A program made the position numbers and the translations under genes. Shown piece by piece: positions 9,546 to 18,905 of a DNA stretch of 64,000 nucleotides. Below the pieces are notes generated by a model. That model ran no database searches. It saw only the letters and a list, made by a program, of their open reading frames with translations, and was not told where the DNA came from. This stretch comes from CAVRTM01 sp963696105. Its GTDB lineage: Bacteria; Actinomycetota; Actinomycetes; Actinomycetales; Dermatophilaceae. The stretch's first letter is position 1; every line of letters begins with the position of its first letter. Location: assembly GCA_963696105.1 (NCBI GenBank), contig CAVOIP010000005.1:1674001-1738000 (forward strand). Direction: 5' to 3'.

Positions 9546-10027
9546 CCGGCGCCGCGGGCGCCGTCGAGCCGGCCGGGCTGTCCATCCGCCCCGCCACGCT
9601 CGACGACCTCAGCGCCATCGTCGGGCTGCTGATGGACGACCCGCTGGGCGCCGGGCGGGAGAACCCCGACGACCTCGCGCCGTATGCCAGGGCCTTCGTC
9701 GCCGTGTCCCGCGACCCCGGCCAGGTGCTCGTGGTGGCCGAGCGCGGCGGTGAGGTCGTCGGCACGCTGCAGCTGAGCCTCATTCCCGGGCTGTCCCACC
9801 AGGGCGCGCTGCGGGGCCAGATCGAGGCGGTCCGGGTCAGGGTCGACGAGCGGCGCAGCGGGCTCGGCACCGTGCTGATCGAGTGGGCCGTCGAGGAGTC
9901 CCGGCGCCGTGGGGCGGCGATGGTGCAGCTCACGTCGTCCACCAGCCGCAAGGGTGCCCACGCGTTCTACGACGCGCTGGGCTTCGAGGCCAGCCACATC
10001 GGCTTCAAGCGCAACCTGCGCGGCTGA
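9542..10027 (+). CDS. GNAT-family N-acetyltransferase
   Basis: Small (161-residue) acetyl-CoA-dependent acyltransferase. The fold is visible in order: LSIRPATLDDLSAIVGLL, the central strand VLVVAERGGEVVGTLQLSL, the acetyl-CoA pyrophosphate loop as RRSGLGTVLIEWAVEE, and the closing ARKGAHAFYDALGF-like block, here SRKGAHAFYDALGF, typical of the GNAT C-terminus. GTG at 9542 overlaps the stop of the HMG-CoA lyase gene (GTGA), indicating translational coupling. The substrate cannot be deduced; the resemblance is to small-molecule and phosphinothricin-type acetyltransferases. Confidence 0.87.
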   Translation: MTGAAGAVEPAGLSIRPATLDDLSAIVGLLMDDPLGAGRENPDDLAPYARAFVAVSRDPGQVLVVAERGGEVVGTLQLSLIPGLSHQGALRGQIEAVRVRVDERRSGLGTVLIEWAVEESRRRGAAMVQLTSSTSRKGAHAFYDALGFEASHIGFKRNLRG

Positions 10028-10104
10028 GGCCGGCAGGTCGCTGTCCACGCGGCGCCGGCGCCAAGCGGACGCGCGGCGCAAGGCGCCGGGCGCACGCCGC
10101 GGCT

Positions 10105-12408
10105 CTAGGCGGACGCCGCGCCGGTGATCCGGTGGATCGAGAACGCGCGCTCGATGTTCGAGCCGTCCACCGTGCCGACAGCCCGCCCACCGTCGACCCG
10201 TTGGGGGAAGAACAGCATCCGCGTCGCCCGGCCCTCACCGTCGGCGTAGCCGATCCACACCCCGTGCTGGTCGGCGGCCGCGTCGCGCAGCAGGGCCAGG
10301 GTCACGGCGGGCTCGGTCGACGGCAGCCGCGGACCGGGCTGCGACTCCTCGCGGGCACGGTCGTAGTCCGCCGATGCCTCGCCCGCGCGCAGCGCGGCCA
10401 CCAGCGTCTCGGTGAACTCCTCGTCCACCACCGAGCTGAGCGCCGGAGAGGCGGGGGCCCGGCGCGCGGGCGTCCGGTGGTGGGAGGTGGGCGGCACCAG
10501 CACGCCGCCGTCCATCGACTCGGCAACCGGGGCGTAACCGTTGTCGCGCAGCATGTCCAGCACCGTGGTGGCCTGCACCGGCGACACCAGCACGGTGGGG
10601 GCGATGCGACGCAGCTGCAGCGCCGACAGGCCGCGGTCGGCGAGCATGCTGTCGAGCACGGCCTCGTCGTCACTGCGGACGTAGGAGGTCACCGTCCCGA
10701 CGCGGGTCTGGCCGTGCCGGCGGGCCACGTCGCCGACGAGGTACTCCAGCGGTTGGGGGACCGGCGTGCGGCTGGCGTCCTGCAGCCCGGTGAGGATCTG
10801 GGCGGAGGACCACCCGGCGTCCAGGCCCCGGCGCAGGCTCTCGGCGGAGAAACGATAGACCGTCGCGCCGCCGCGGGACTCGACGTCGGCGACGAGCCGC
10901 ATGAACTGCGCCAGGCTGCCCTCGAGCCGCCCGGGGGCCACCGCGGTCAGGTCCGCCTGCAGCAGCACGTGCTCCACCGGTGAGGGCAGGTGGGAGGCCA
11001 TCGCCGTCGCGGCGGCACGCACGTCCGCGGATGCCTCGCGGCCGGTGCCCACCAGCGCCCGCCCGGCCCCGCTGAGTGCCCCTCGGCCGCTGACGCCGAG
11101 CCACTCCGCCTCGCGCAGGGCGGCGGCCACCACCGCGTCGACGATCTCGGCGCGGCGCAGCGGGCGGCGCCACCGGATGCGCGCGGACAGGCCCTCCCGG
11201 GCCGGGGCGGCGCCCGCCGGGAGGTCGGCGAGCTCGCGCAGCACGTCACCGCGCAGCTGCCGGGCCGGCGGCCACAGCACGTCGCTGCTCAGTGCGTTGA
11301 CGGTGCCGCTGCCACCGGACGGGGTCTGCCCGACCAGGTGCGGCGCCCGACCGGACACCAGCCACGCCGACGCCAGCACGGTCCACCGGTCCGCCGAGGG
11401 TCGCTGCTGCCACTCGTCGTACGCGGGGGTCGGCGCCCACACCGGCTCCAGCGAGCCGTCGTCGGCCACCAGCCCGGCGATGTAGGCGATCTCGGCGACG
11501 AAGGCCGCATGGTCCGGCTCGACGTCCAGCCGGGTGGCCAGCCGCCGCAGGTCGCGGACGGCGAGGCCGCCGGCGCGCAGCACGCGCGGCGGGCGGGGTC
11601 CCCAGTCGGCGGCGACCTCGTCGACCAGGCCGAGCAGGTCGGAGGCCTGCCCCCCGGCGGCGTCGTCCACCGAGTCGGCGGTGTGCGTGGTGAGCTCCAG
11701 CGGTGGCGGCTCGAGGTCCAGGCGGCGGTGCAGCCGGTCGCCGCGCAGCCGCAGGGCCACCTCGCGCGGCACCACCACGTGGTCGGCCGAGAGCGGGCTG
11801 ATCAGCTGGTGGGCGAGCAGCCAGGCGCCTGCCGTCGCGGTCGGTCCCGCCGTGCCGAGGACACCCACCGGCGGGCCCCAGGTCAGGCGGTCCAGGATGG
11901 CCCGCGCCTCTGGCGGGGCCTGCGCCACCAGCGCGTCGATCGCCTCGCCGGTCGAGTGGCTGGCCGGGACGGACCCTCGCAGCTCGACGAACGACGGCCC
12001 GAGACCGGCCGGGTGGGGGCCCAGCGCCTCGGCGACGGCGCGCACCACGTGCAGCCCGTCGGGCCCACGCCAGAGCAGGGCCGCCGTCCACAGGGCGTCG
12101 GCGAACGGCTCCATCGACCTGGCCGGCCGGCCCAGCAGTGCCGCCGCCTGCGCCACGTCGACGGGGTCGCCACAGACGGCGAAGGCCTCGAGCACCTGCA
12201 GGTGGCCCCGGTCCAGGCCGTCCAGGGCCCGCTGCACGCTTGCGCGTGTGCCGGCCCGCGCGGCGAGGGAGGTGAGGTCGGAGGGCGCCGGCCGGGCGAG
12301 GTCCGGGCGCCGGCGCACCAGCGCCCTCAGGTGGTCGTCGCTGCGGGTCCGCACGTCGTCGGCGAGGCTCCGCACGGGGGCGGCGCGGCGGGACGAGGGG
12401 GAGGCCAC
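10105..12408 (-). CDS. helicase-associated (XPB partner-like) domain protein
   Basis: A 767-residue actinobacterial protein of the family placed beside XPB/ercc3 in mycobacteria (Rv0862c-type), carrying a C-terminal helicase-associated domain but no ATPase motifs. Visible are an N-terminal winged-helix-like region (about 30-110), a long Ala/Leu-rich middle, and a conserved C-terminal part containing VEHVLLQADLTAVAPGRLEG, YRFSAESLRRGLDAG and a WYL-like segment LLRDAAADQHGVWIGYADG. The last suggests nucleic-acid or ligand sensing; this is inference. GTG at 12408 is preceded by TACCGT (12421-12416) with a 7-nt gap, so the mRNA is likely leaderless. It converges with the GNAT gene. Confidence 0.82.
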   Translation of the reverse strand: MASPSSRRAAPVRSLADDVRTRSDDHLRALVRRRPDLARPAPSDLTSLAARAGTRASVQRALDGLDRGHLQVLEAFAVCGDPVDVAQAAALLGRPARSMEPFADALWTAALLWRGPDGLHVVRAVAEALGPHPAGLGPSFVELRGSVPASHSTGEAIDALVAQAPPEARAILDRLTWGPPVGVLGTAGPTATAGAWLLAHQLISPLSADHVVVPREVALRLRGDRLHRRLDLEPPPLELTTHTADSVDDAAGGQASDLLGLVDEVAADWGPRPPRVLRAGGLAVRDLRRLATRLDVEPDHAAFVAEIAYIAGLVADDGSLEPVWAPTPAYDEWQQRPSADRWTVLASAWLVSGRAPHLVGQTPSGGSGTVNALSSDVLWPPARQLRGDVLRELADLPAGAAPAREGLSARIRWRRPLRRAEIVDAVVAAALREAEWLGVSGRGALSGAGRALVGTGREASADVRAAATAMASHLPSPVEHVLLQADLTAVAPGRLEGSLAQFMRLVADVESRGGATVYRFSAESLRRGLDAGWSSAQILTGLQDASRTPVPQPLEYLVGDVARRHGQTRVGTVTSYVRSDDEAVLDSMLADRGLSALQLRRIAPTVLVSPVQATTVLDMLRDNGYAPVAESMDGGVLVPPTSHHRTPARRAPASPALSSVVDEEFTETLVAALRAGEASADYDRAREESQPGPRLPSTEPAVTLALLRDAAADQHGVWIGYADGEGRATRMLFFPQRVDGGRAVGTVDGSNIERAFSIHRITGAASA

Positions 12409-12506
12409 GCGCCCTACGGTAATCGGCGCCGGCCCGGCTCCTTGCCGCCCGGGCGCCCGCTGGCAAGGATGTGGTCGACACCCCGGCGGTCCCCACGGAG
12501 GAACTC

Positions 12507-14228
12507 GTGACGCAAGCGCTCCCGTCGTACAGCTCCGGCACCTCCAGCGTCCCCCTGCTCGGGGACACGATCGGCGACAACCTGGCGCGGACGGTGGCGC
12601 GGTTCGCCGACCGCGAGGCGCTGGTCGACGTCGCGAGCGGCCGCCGGTGGACCTACGCCGAGCTGGACGCCGACGTCGACGCGCTCGCCCGGGGTCTGCT
12701 CGCGGACGGGATCGTGGCGGGCGACCGGGTCGGCATCTGGTCGCCGAACTGTCCGGAGTGGATGCTGCTGCAGTACGCCACGGCCAAGGTCGGCGCCGTC
12801 CTGGTGAACGTCAACCCCGCCTACCGCAGCCACGAGCTGGCCTACGTCGTCAACCAGTCCGGCATGCGGCTGCTCGTCAGCGCGGTCGCGCACAAGAGCT
12901 CGGACTACCGCGCCATGGTCGAGCAGGTGCGCGGTGAGTGCCGCGCGCTGACCGACGTCGTGTACATCGGCGAGGCCGGCTGGGACGACCTCGTCGCCCG
13001 CGGCGCGGACGTCGACCCCGAGCGGCTGGAGCAGCAGATGGCGGCCCTCGACACCGACGACCCGATCAACATCCAGTACACCTCGGGCACGACGGGCTTC
13101 CCCAAGGGCGCGACGCTCAGCCACCACAACATCCTCAACAACGGCTACTTCGTCGGCGAGCTGGTCGACTACACCGAGCAGGACCGGATCTGCCTCCCGG
13201 TGCCCTTCTACCACTGCTTCGGGATGGTGATGGGCAACCTGGCCGCCACCTCGCACGGGGCCTGCATGGTCATCCCGGCGCCGTCGTTCGACCCCGTCGC
13301 CACGCTGGTCGCCGTGCAGCAGGAACGCTGCACGTCCCTGTACGGCGTGCCCACGATGTTCATCGCCGAGCTGGGACTCGGCGACTTCGCGTACTACGAC
13401 CTGAGCAGCCTGCGCACCGGCATCATGGCCGGCTCGCCGTGCCCGGTGGAGGTGATGAAGCGGGTGGTCGCCGAGATGCACATGTCCGAGGTGGCCATCT
13501 GCTACGGCATGACCGAGACCTCGCCGGTCTCCACGATGACCCGCGTGGACGACGACCTGGCCCGGCGCACCGAGACCGTCGGCCGCGCGATGCCGCACCT
13601 GGAGGTCAAGGTCGTCGACCCGGCCACCGGGCGCACCGTCCCGCGGGGCGAGCCGGGCGAGCTGTGCACCCGCGGCTACAGCGTCATGCTCGGCTACTGG
13701 CAGCAGGCGGACAAGACGGCCGAGGCCATCGACCGGGCGCGCTGGATGCACACCGGCGACCTCGCCACGATGGACGCCGACGGCTACGTCTCCATCGTCG
13801 GCCGGATCAAGGACATGGTCATCCGCGGCGGGGAGAACATCTACCCCCGCGAGATCGAGGAGTTCCTCTACGCCCACCCGGCGATCGCCGACGTGCCGGT
13901 GGTCGGTGTGCCCGACGAGCGGTACGGCGAGGAGCTGATGGCGTGGGTGGTGATGCGGCCGGGGCACGAGCCGCTGAGCGTGGAGGACGTGCGGTCGTTC
14001 TGCCGGGGCCAGCTGGCGCACTACAAGGTGCCGCGCTACGTCCACGTGGTCGAGAGCTTCCCGATGACCGTGACCGGCAAGATCCGCAAGGTCGAGATGC
14101 GCGAGGCGGCGGTGCAGATCCTGCAGGGCGCGGGGCCGGAGGGTCGGAAGGGTGGAGATGCGGGGCCGCGGGCCCAGCAGGGCGCAGGTGCGGAACCGGA
14201 GGGCCGACCGGGCCCGGCAGGGTCCTAG
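12507..14228 (+). CDS. acyl-CoA synthetase, AMP-binding (FadD-like)
   Basis: ATP-dependent ligase that activates a carboxylic acid to its CoA thioester through an acyl-adenylate. The P-loop YTSGTTGFPKG is near residues 191-201, followed by the acyl pocket region VPFYHCFGMVMGN, the motif CYGMTETSP, the hinge HTGDLATMDADGYVSIVGR, and the C-terminal catalytic Lys in PMTVTGKIRKVEM. GTG at 12507 was chosen over the GTG at 12471 because GGAGG lies 5 bases before it, giving 573 residues. The last 45 residues are a Gly/Pro/Glu-rich tail absent from most relatives. Chain-length preference cannot be told; medium- or branched-chain acids are plausible. Confidence 0.9.
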   Translation: MTQALPSYSSGTSSVPLLGDTIGDNLARTVARFADREALVDVASGRRWTYAELDADVDALARGLLADGIVAGDRVGIWSPNCPEWMLLQYATAKVGAVLVNVNPAYRSHELAYVVNQSGMRLLVSAVAHKSSDYRAMVEQVRGECRALTDVVYIGEAGWDDLVARGADVDPERLEQQMAALDTDDPINIQYTSGTTGFPKGATLSHHNILNNGYFVGELVDYTEQDRICLPVPFYHCFGMVMGNLAATSHGACMVIPAPSFDPVATLVAVQQERCTSLYGVPTMFIAELGLGDFAYYDLSSLRTGIMAGSPCPVEVMKRVVAEMHMSEVAICYGMTETSPVSTMTRVDDDLARRTETVGRAMPHLEVKVVDPATGRTVPRGEPGELCTRGYSVMLGYWQQADKTAEAIDRARWMHTGDLATMDADGYVSIVGRIKDMVIRGGENIYPREIEEFLYAHPAIADVPVVGVPDERYGEELMAWVVMRPGHEPLSVEDVRSFCRGQLAHYKVPRYVHVVESFPMTVTGKIRKVEMREAAVQILQGAGPEGRKGGDAGPRAQQGAGAEPEGRPGPAGS

Positions 14229-14238
14229 GCTCTCCACG

Positions 14239-15168
14239 GTGAGCACCCCCATCGCGCCCACGGGCGAGCAGTGGACCATCCGTTCCGGTGACCTCGAGGT
14301 CGTCGTCGTCGAGGTGGGTGGGGGGTTGCGCAGCTTCACCTCCGCCGGCCGGGACGTCCTGTGGGGATTCGGCCGGGACGAGGAGTGCCACGGCGGCCGC
14401 GGCCAGCTGCTGATGCCGTGGCCGAACCGGATCACCGACGGCCAGTACGAGCGGGACGGCCAGAGCCAGCAGCTGGCGCTGACCGAGCCGGCGCGGCACA
14501 ACGCCATCCACGGCCTGGTGCGCTGGGCCTCGTGGACCCTCCTCGAGCAGGCGGAGGGCCGCCTGACCGTCGGCTATCGCCTGCACCCCCAGCAGGGCTG
14601 GAGCTGGACGCTGGAGCTCACCGTCACCTACGAGCTGGACGACCAGGGACTCACCGTGCGACCGCACGCCCGCAACATCGGCACCGGGGACGCGCCGTTC
14701 GGCTTCGGCGTGCACCCCTACCTCACCGCCGGCGAGCAGCGGGTGGACGAGCTCGAGCTCCAGCTACCGGCGGCGTCCTCGATGAAGGTCGACCCGGAGC
14801 GGCTGCTGCCGCTCGGTGTGCAGCCGGTCGACGGGGGCCCGCACGACTGGCGCGAGGGCCGTCTGGTCGGGGACGCCCAGCTCGACACCGCCTTCACCCA
14901 CCTCGCCGCGAACGGTGACGGGCGCTGGCGGGTGCAGCTGCACCACCCGGCCGGCGGGCGCACCACCACCGTCTGGGCCGACGCCGCCGCCTACCCGTGG
15001 TTGCAGGTCTTCACCGGTGACGCGCTGCCCGAGCCGTTGCGCCGCACCAGCGGGGTCGCGGTCGAGCCGATGACCTGTCCGCCGGACGCGTTCCGCAGCG
15101 GGCAGGATCTCGTCGTGCTGGCTCCGGGCCAGGAGTTCGAGGGCCTCTGGGGGATCTCCGCCTCCTGA
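14239..15168 (+). CDS. galM: aldose 1-epimerase
   Basis: Mutarotase of the GalM fold that interconverts alpha and beta hexose anomers. The 309-residue beta-sandwich protein shows the conserved substrate-binding NAIHGLVRWASW near residues 88-99 and the catalytic His in GFGVHPYLT, and it ends with LAPGQEFEGLWGISAS. The N-terminal phosphate-like motif of strict galactose mutarotases is not obvious, so it may act on another sugar (Gal, Glc or glucose-6-phosphate). GTG at 14239 sits exactly 7 nt after a TAGGCT -10-like hexamer (14226-14231), so the message is probably leaderless; no Shine-Dalgarno is visible. It follows the acyl-CoA synthetase by 10 bp. Confidence 0.85.
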   Translation: MSTPIAPTGEQWTIRSGDLEVVVVEVGGGLRSFTSAGRDVLWGFGRDEECHGGRGQLLMPWPNRITDGQYERDGQSQQLALTEPARHNAIHGLVRWASWTLLEQAEGRLTVGYRLHPQQGWSWTLELTVTYELDDQGLTVRPHARNIGTGDAPFGFGVHPYLTAGEQRVDELELQLPAASSMKVDPERLLPLGVQPVDGGPHDWREGRLVGDAQLDTAFTHLAANGDGRWRVQLHHPAGGRTTTVWADAAAYPWLQVFTGDALPEPLRRTSGVAVEPMTCPPDAFRSGQDLVVLAPGQEFEGLWGISAS

Positions 15169-15178
15169 CCCGGACGGG

Positions 15179-16483
15179 TCAGCGCCCGACCGGCGCCGGC
15201 TCGGGGCGCTGCACGACGCCGTTGACGTGGGGTGGGATGCGGCGCTCGGTCCGCAGCGCGATCCACGCCATCGCGGCACAGCCGAGCAGCAGCAGCCCGA
15301 TGAAGCCGGCATGCCACCCCGCCCCGATGAGCACGCCCGCAACCGCAGGTCCGGCGATGGCCGCACCCTGGAAGGCCGCAGCCATGATCGCGTTGTAGCG
15401 GCCGCGCAGGTGGTCCGGCGACAGGTCGTTGGTGATCGCCGGGATCGTGGGCTGCAGCAGGGTCTCACCGAGGCCGAAGATGCCGGCGCAGGCCACGACG
15501 AGCGCGGTCGCGGCGAACGTGCCCGGGACCAGTCCCGCGAGGCCGAGGCAGGTCCACGACACGGCCCAGATGGCGCAGAGGACGAGGATCACCCGGGTGC
15601 GCCGGCGGCCCTCGATCCGCTGCAGCACGACCAGCTGCAGCACGACGATCACGGCGGTGTTGACCGCGAAGGCGGCGCCGATCGTGCCCGGTGACACCCG
15701 GCCGACCAGGCGCGCGAACGCCGTGAAGCCGGCCTCCATCTGCGCGTAGCCGACGAACGCCGACAGGAACGTCAGCAGCAGCACCGGGCGCAGCGCCCCG
15801 TCGCGCAGGAGCACGAGGTACGACGGCGCCGGCACGCCGGCCTCGTCGTGGTCCTCTGCCGGCGGTGCCTCGACCTTGCCCGTGACGTGGCGCAGGGGCC
15901 CCAGCAGCACGGCCAGCGGCGCGAGGAAGCTGGCGGCGTTGCCGAGGTAGACCGCGAGGAACGTGCCGGGCCGGTCGACGTCGACGACGAGGCCGGCGAG
16001 CAGGCCGCCCAGGCCGATGCCGAGGTTGACGAGGGTGAAGTTGACGCCGTAGTAGCGCTGCCGGATAGCCGACGGGACGACCGCGCCGATCATCGCGTTG
16101 AAGCCCGGCCAGAAGACCCCGCCCGCGGCGCCGAGCAGGGCGAAGGCCAGGGCCGCCATCCACACCGTGCCGGCGAAGGCGAGCAGGACGTTGCCGAGCA
16201 TCTGCGCGGTCATGCCGGCGAGGATGATGCGGCGGGCCCCGAGCCGGTCGATCAGCGAGCCGGCCGGGCCCACCACGGCCATGCCCACGACCGCCGGCAC
16301 GGCGAGCAGGGCCCCGGCGGTCTCGACCGGGAAGTGGCGCACCTCGTGCAGGTAGATCACCCCGAACGGCAGGACCAGCCCGGTGCCGAGGGTCTCGATG
16401 GCCACGGTGGACAGCAGCAGCTTGCCGTCGCGCGGCAGGTCGTGCCAGAACGACGACAAGGAGGGGCGGGTGGGGGTGCTCAC
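15179..16483 (-). CDS. MFS transporter
   Basis: Major facilitator superfamily permease of 434 residues with about 12 hydrophobic segments. The loop-2/3 signature reads GPAGSLIDRLGARRIILAG and the equivalent second-half segment NDLSPDHLRGRYNAIMAAAF is clear, as in drug or metabolite exporters related to Rv0876c of M. tuberculosis. GTG at 16483 begins STPTRPSLSSFWHDLP; a longer open frame continues upstream to 18355 but is antisense to the cold-shock and DUF3027 genes and has no family similarity there. It is convergent with galM and divergent from the cold-shock gene. Substrate unknown. Confidence 0.87.
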   Translation of the reverse strand: MSTPTRPSLSSFWHDLPRDGKLLLSTVAIETLGTGLVLPFGVIYLHEVRHFPVETAGALLAVPAVVGMAVVGPAGSLIDRLGARRIILAGMTAQMLGNVLLAFAGTVWMAALAFALLGAAGGVFWPGFNAMIGAVVPSAIRQRYYGVNFTLVNLGIGLGGLLAGLVVDVDRPGTFLAVYLGNAASFLAPLAVLLGPLRHVTGKVEAPPAEDHDEAGVPAPSYLVLLRDGALRPVLLLTFLSAFVGYAQMEAGFTAFARLVGRVSPGTIGAAFAVNTAVIVVLQLVVLQRIEGRRRTRVILVLCAIWAVSWTCLGLAGLVPGTFAATALVVACAGIFGLGETLLQPTIPAITNDLSPDHLRGRYNAIMAAAFQGAAIAGPAVAGVLIGAGWHAGFIGLLLLGCAAMAWIALRTERRIPPHVNGVVQRPEPAPVGR

Positions 16484-16667
16484 CGGATGATCTTCCCAAC
16501 GGCCACCGACAGCCGGAAATTGGTTTTCGTCGCCCTGCGCCGTAGCGGGGGATACCGGCGCAATGTGCTCGCGCTTGCGGTTAGCCTTGACGCCAGCGCA
16601 ACGTGCGCCATCCAGCCGCGCCCGGGGACGACCCCTGGCCGGCCACCAGACGAGCAAGAGGTGGGCA

Positions 16668-17072
16668 GTGCCTACAGGCAAGGTCAAGTGGTACGACGCC
16701 GAGAAGGGCTTCGGCTTCCTCAGTGACGACGAGGGCGGCGACGTGTTCCTGCACGCCAACGCCCTTCCCGAGGGAGTGGAGACGCTCAAGGGCGGCACCC
16801 GGGTGGAGTTCGGCATCGTCGAGGGCCGCCGCGGCGCGCAGGCCCTGTCGGTCCGCGTCCTGGACCCCGCGCCGTCCGTGGCGGCCTCCGTGGCGGCGCG
16901 CAACCGCAAGCCGGCCGAGGACATGAGCGTCATCGTCGAGGACGTCATCAAGCTCCTCGACGGGGTCTCCAACACCCTGCGGCGCGGGAAGTACCCCGAC
17001 AAGAAGATGTCCGCGAAGGTCGCTGCAGTGCTGCGCGCCGTCGCGGACGACTTCGAGAATGCCGGAGTCTGA
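16668..17072 (+). CDS. cold-shock domain protein with C-terminal extension
   Basis: RNA/ssDNA-binding protein of 134 residues. The N-terminal cold-shock domain (about 1-66) has RNP1 as KGFGFL and RNP2 as VFLHANAL. A second, mostly helical part (about 75-134, VIVEDVIKLLDGVSNTLRRG and KMSAKVAAVLRAVADDF) is absent from classical 67-residue CspA and matches the longer actinobacterial form found near DUF3027 genes (M. tuberculosis cspB neighbourhood). GTG at 16668 is preceded by AAGAGG. The DUF3027 gene starts 5 bp after the stop, so the two are very likely co-transcribed. Confidence 0.92.
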   Translation: MPTGKVKWYDAEKGFGFLSDDEGGDVFLHANALPEGVETLKGGTRVEFGIVEGRRGAQALSVRVLDPAPSVAASVAARNRKPAEDMSVIVEDVIKLLDGVSNTLRRGKYPDKKMSAKVAAVLRAVADDFENAGV

Positions 17073-17077
17073 GCGTC

Positions 17078-17815
17078 ATGGCAGTCAAGGCTGACGCCGT
17101 TCTGTTCGATGCGGTCGACCTGGCCCGCGAGGCCGCCGTGGACATCGCCGAGCCCGGCACGGTCGGCGACCACGAGGGCGCCGTGATGGACGCCGAGCGC
17201 CTCGCGACGCACTACTTCACCTGTACCGCCGCCGCCTATCCCGGCTGGCGCTGGGCCATCACCCTCGCCCGGGCGCCGCGCAGCAAGAAGGCCACCGTCT
17301 GCGAGACCAACCTGGTGCCCGGCGAGGGCGCGCTGCTCTCCCCGGAGTGGCTGCCCTACGACCAGCGGCTGCGACCTGGCGACATCGGCCCCGGCGACGT
17401 GGTGCCCTTCATCGAGGAGGACCAACGCCTCGTTCCCGGGTTCGAGGCCACCGGCGAGGAGGACGTCGACCAGGCCGCCCAGTGGGAGCTCGGGCTCGGC
17501 CGCAAGCGGGTGCTCTCCGGCGAGGGCCGCGAGGCCGCGGCGCAACGCTGGTACGACGGCGAGAACGGCCCCACCGCGCCGGTCGCCGAGCAGGCGCCGG
17601 CGCCGTGCTCGACCTGTGGCTTCTTCGTCCCGATGGCGGGTGCACTGCGGTCTTTTTTCGGCGTCTGCGCCAACGCCTGGTCGCCCTCCGACGGTCGCGT
17701 CGTGAGCCTTGACCACGGCTGCGGCGCGCACAGTGAGGTCGACGTCGTGCTCGAGGAGCCCCGGCCCGCAGACGAGCTGGCCCTGGACGAGTACGCCGTC
17801 GACTCGCTGGTCTGA
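17078..17815 (+). CDS. DUF3027 family protein
   Basis: A 245-residue actinobacterial protein of unknown function. Family landmarks are YPGWRWAITLARAPRSKKATV, WLPYDQRLRPGDIGPGDV and a C-terminal Cys-containing region, CSTCGFF followed by FGVCANAWSPSDGRVVSLDHGCGAHSE, that looks like a zinc site. The ATG at 17078 follows the cold-shock stop by 5 bp. A 13-bp hairpin immediately after the stop closes the two-gene operon. Co-transcription with an RNA chaperone suggests a role in RNA or stress physiology, which is inference only. Confidence 0.9.
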   Translation: MAVKADAVLFDAVDLAREAAVDIAEPGTVGDHEGAVMDAERLATHYFTCTAAAYPGWRWAITLARAPRSKKATVCETNLVPGEGALLSPEWLPYDQRLRPGDIGPGDVVPFIEEDQRLVPGFEATGEEDVDQAAQWELGLGRKRVLSGEGREAAAQRWYDGENGPTAPVAEQAPAPCSTCGFFVPMAGALRSFFGVCANAWSPSDGRVVSLDHGCGAHSEVDVVLEEPRPADELALDEYAVDSLV

Positions 17816-17818
17816 GGC

Positions 17819-17847
17819 GGTCGGTCCGCGGGGACCGCGGACCGACC
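17819..17847 (+). terminator. terminator hairpin after the cold-shock/DUF3027 operon
   Basis: Perfect 13-bp inverted repeat GGTCGGTCCGCGG / CCGCGGACCGACC with a GGA loop, starting 3 bases after the DUF3027 stop. No T-run; typical GC-rich actinomycete terminator. Confidence 0.75.
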
Positions 17848-17873
17848 GGGCGTCCTGACGTAGCGTTCGTCCC

Positions 17874-18800
17874 ATGTCCTGGTCCCCTGCGCAGATCCCG
17901 TCCCTCGCCGGCACGACCGCCGTGGTCACCGGGTCCAACTCCGGCATCGGCCTGGTCACCGCGACCGAGCTCGCCCGGCACGGCGCCCGCGTCGTGCTCG
18001 CGTGCCGCAAGGTGGACGTGGCCGAGCAGGCCGCCGAGGCGATCCGGGCGGCGGACGCGGACGCCGACGTGCGGGTCGCCGCGCTCGACCTGGCCTCACT
18101 GCAGTCCGTCGAGGCGTTCGCCGACGCCTGGTCCGGTCCGCTGGACCTGCTCGTCAACAACGCCGGCGTGATGATGCCGCGGTCGTGGCGCGCGACCGAG
18201 GACGGGTTCGAGCTGCAGTTCGGCACGAACCACCTGGGGCACTTCGCGCTCACCGGGCGCCTCCTGTCGGCCCTTCTCGCCGCACCGTCGCCCCGCGTCG
18301 TGACGGTGGCCTCGCTGGCGCATCGGCAGGGCAACGCAGACCTGCTGCAGGGCAACCCGCAGGCGCATTACCAGCCGCAGCGGGCCTACGGCAACAGCAA
18401 GCTGGCCAACCTGCTGTTCGGCGCCGAGCTGCAGCGACGTGCCGAGCGCCACGCGCCGCGGCTGACCTCGACGGTCGCCCATCCCGGGGTCACGGCCACC
18501 AACCTGTTCACCAGCCCTGACGGAATGGGCACCAGCCGCGTCGTCCGTGCCATCGGGCCCGTCGCGATGAAGGTGCTGCTGCAGAGCGCCTCAGCCGGCG
18601 CCAACCCCACGCTGTACGCCGCGACGGAGGCTGCGCCGGGCAGCTACACCGGCCCGTCATGGCTGGGGGAGATGCGCGGTCCGGTGGGCCCGGCGCGTCG
18701 TTCCGCTCTCGGCCGGGACGAGGCCCTGGCCGCGGTGCTGTGGGAGCGCAGCGAGGAGCTGACCGGGGTGCGGTTCGCGTGGCCGGCGCTCACGCCCTGA
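17874..18800 (+). CDS. SDR-family oxidoreductase
   Basis: NAD(P)-dependent short-chain dehydrogenase of 308 residues. The Rossmann glycine motif is VTGSNSGIGLVTATELARHG, LLVNNAGVM follows, and the active-site Tyr and Lys are in AYGNSKLANLLF. Overall it resembles the retinol dehydrogenase/protochlorophyllide reductase-like SDRs of actinobacteria (FGTNHLGHFALTGRLL), whose substrates are mostly unknown. ATG at 17874 is exactly 7 nt after TAGCGT (17861-17866), so the mRNA is probably leaderless; no Shine-Dalgarno is seen. The upstream hairpin separates it from the DUF3027 operon. Confidence 0.9.
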   Translation: MSWSPAQIPSLAGTTAVVTGSNSGIGLVTATELARHGARVVLACRKVDVAEQAAEAIRAADADADVRVAALDLASLQSVEAFADAWSGPLDLLVNNAGVMMPRSWRATEDGFELQFGTNHLGHFALTGRLLSALLAAPSPRVVTVASLAHRQGNADLLQGNPQAHYQPQRAYGNSKLANLLFGAELQRRAERHAPRLTSTVAHPGVTATNLFTSPDGMGTSRVVRAIGPVAMKVLLQSASAGANPTLYAATEAAPGSYTGPSWLGEMRGPVGPARRSALGRDEALAAVLWERSEELTGVRFAWPALTP

Positions 18801-18810
18801 CGCGTGGCCG

Positions 18811-18877
18811 GCGCCTGCCGCGCTGACCTGTTGACGGCGGTGGGCGCCCTGCCGCACTGACGCGTTGACGGCGGTGG
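18811..18877. repeat. two tandem 34-bp imperfect direct repeats
   Basis: The stretch TGCCGCGCTGACCTG plus TTGACGGCGGTGG at about 18816 recurs 34 bp later as TGCCGCACTGACGCG plus TTGACGGCGGTGG. The copies differ at three positions. They sit between the convergent SDR and DUF2530 genes. Function unknown. Confidence 0.6.
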
Positions 18878-18905
18878 CCGCGTCGAGCGACCGGGCGCGA
18901 CGAAG

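Noticed and set aside
12414..14507. Open minus-strand frame of about 697 codons opposite the acyl-CoA synthetase
   Set aside because: His/Arg/Val/Asp-rich translation without motifs; the plus strand encodes an unmistakable AMP-binding enzyme.
15179..18355. Open minus-strand frame of 1058 codons across MFS, cold-shock and DUF3027 genes
   Set aside because: Only the part up to 16483 has transporter character; the rest is antisense to two well-supported genes and is a by-product of GC-rich codon usage.
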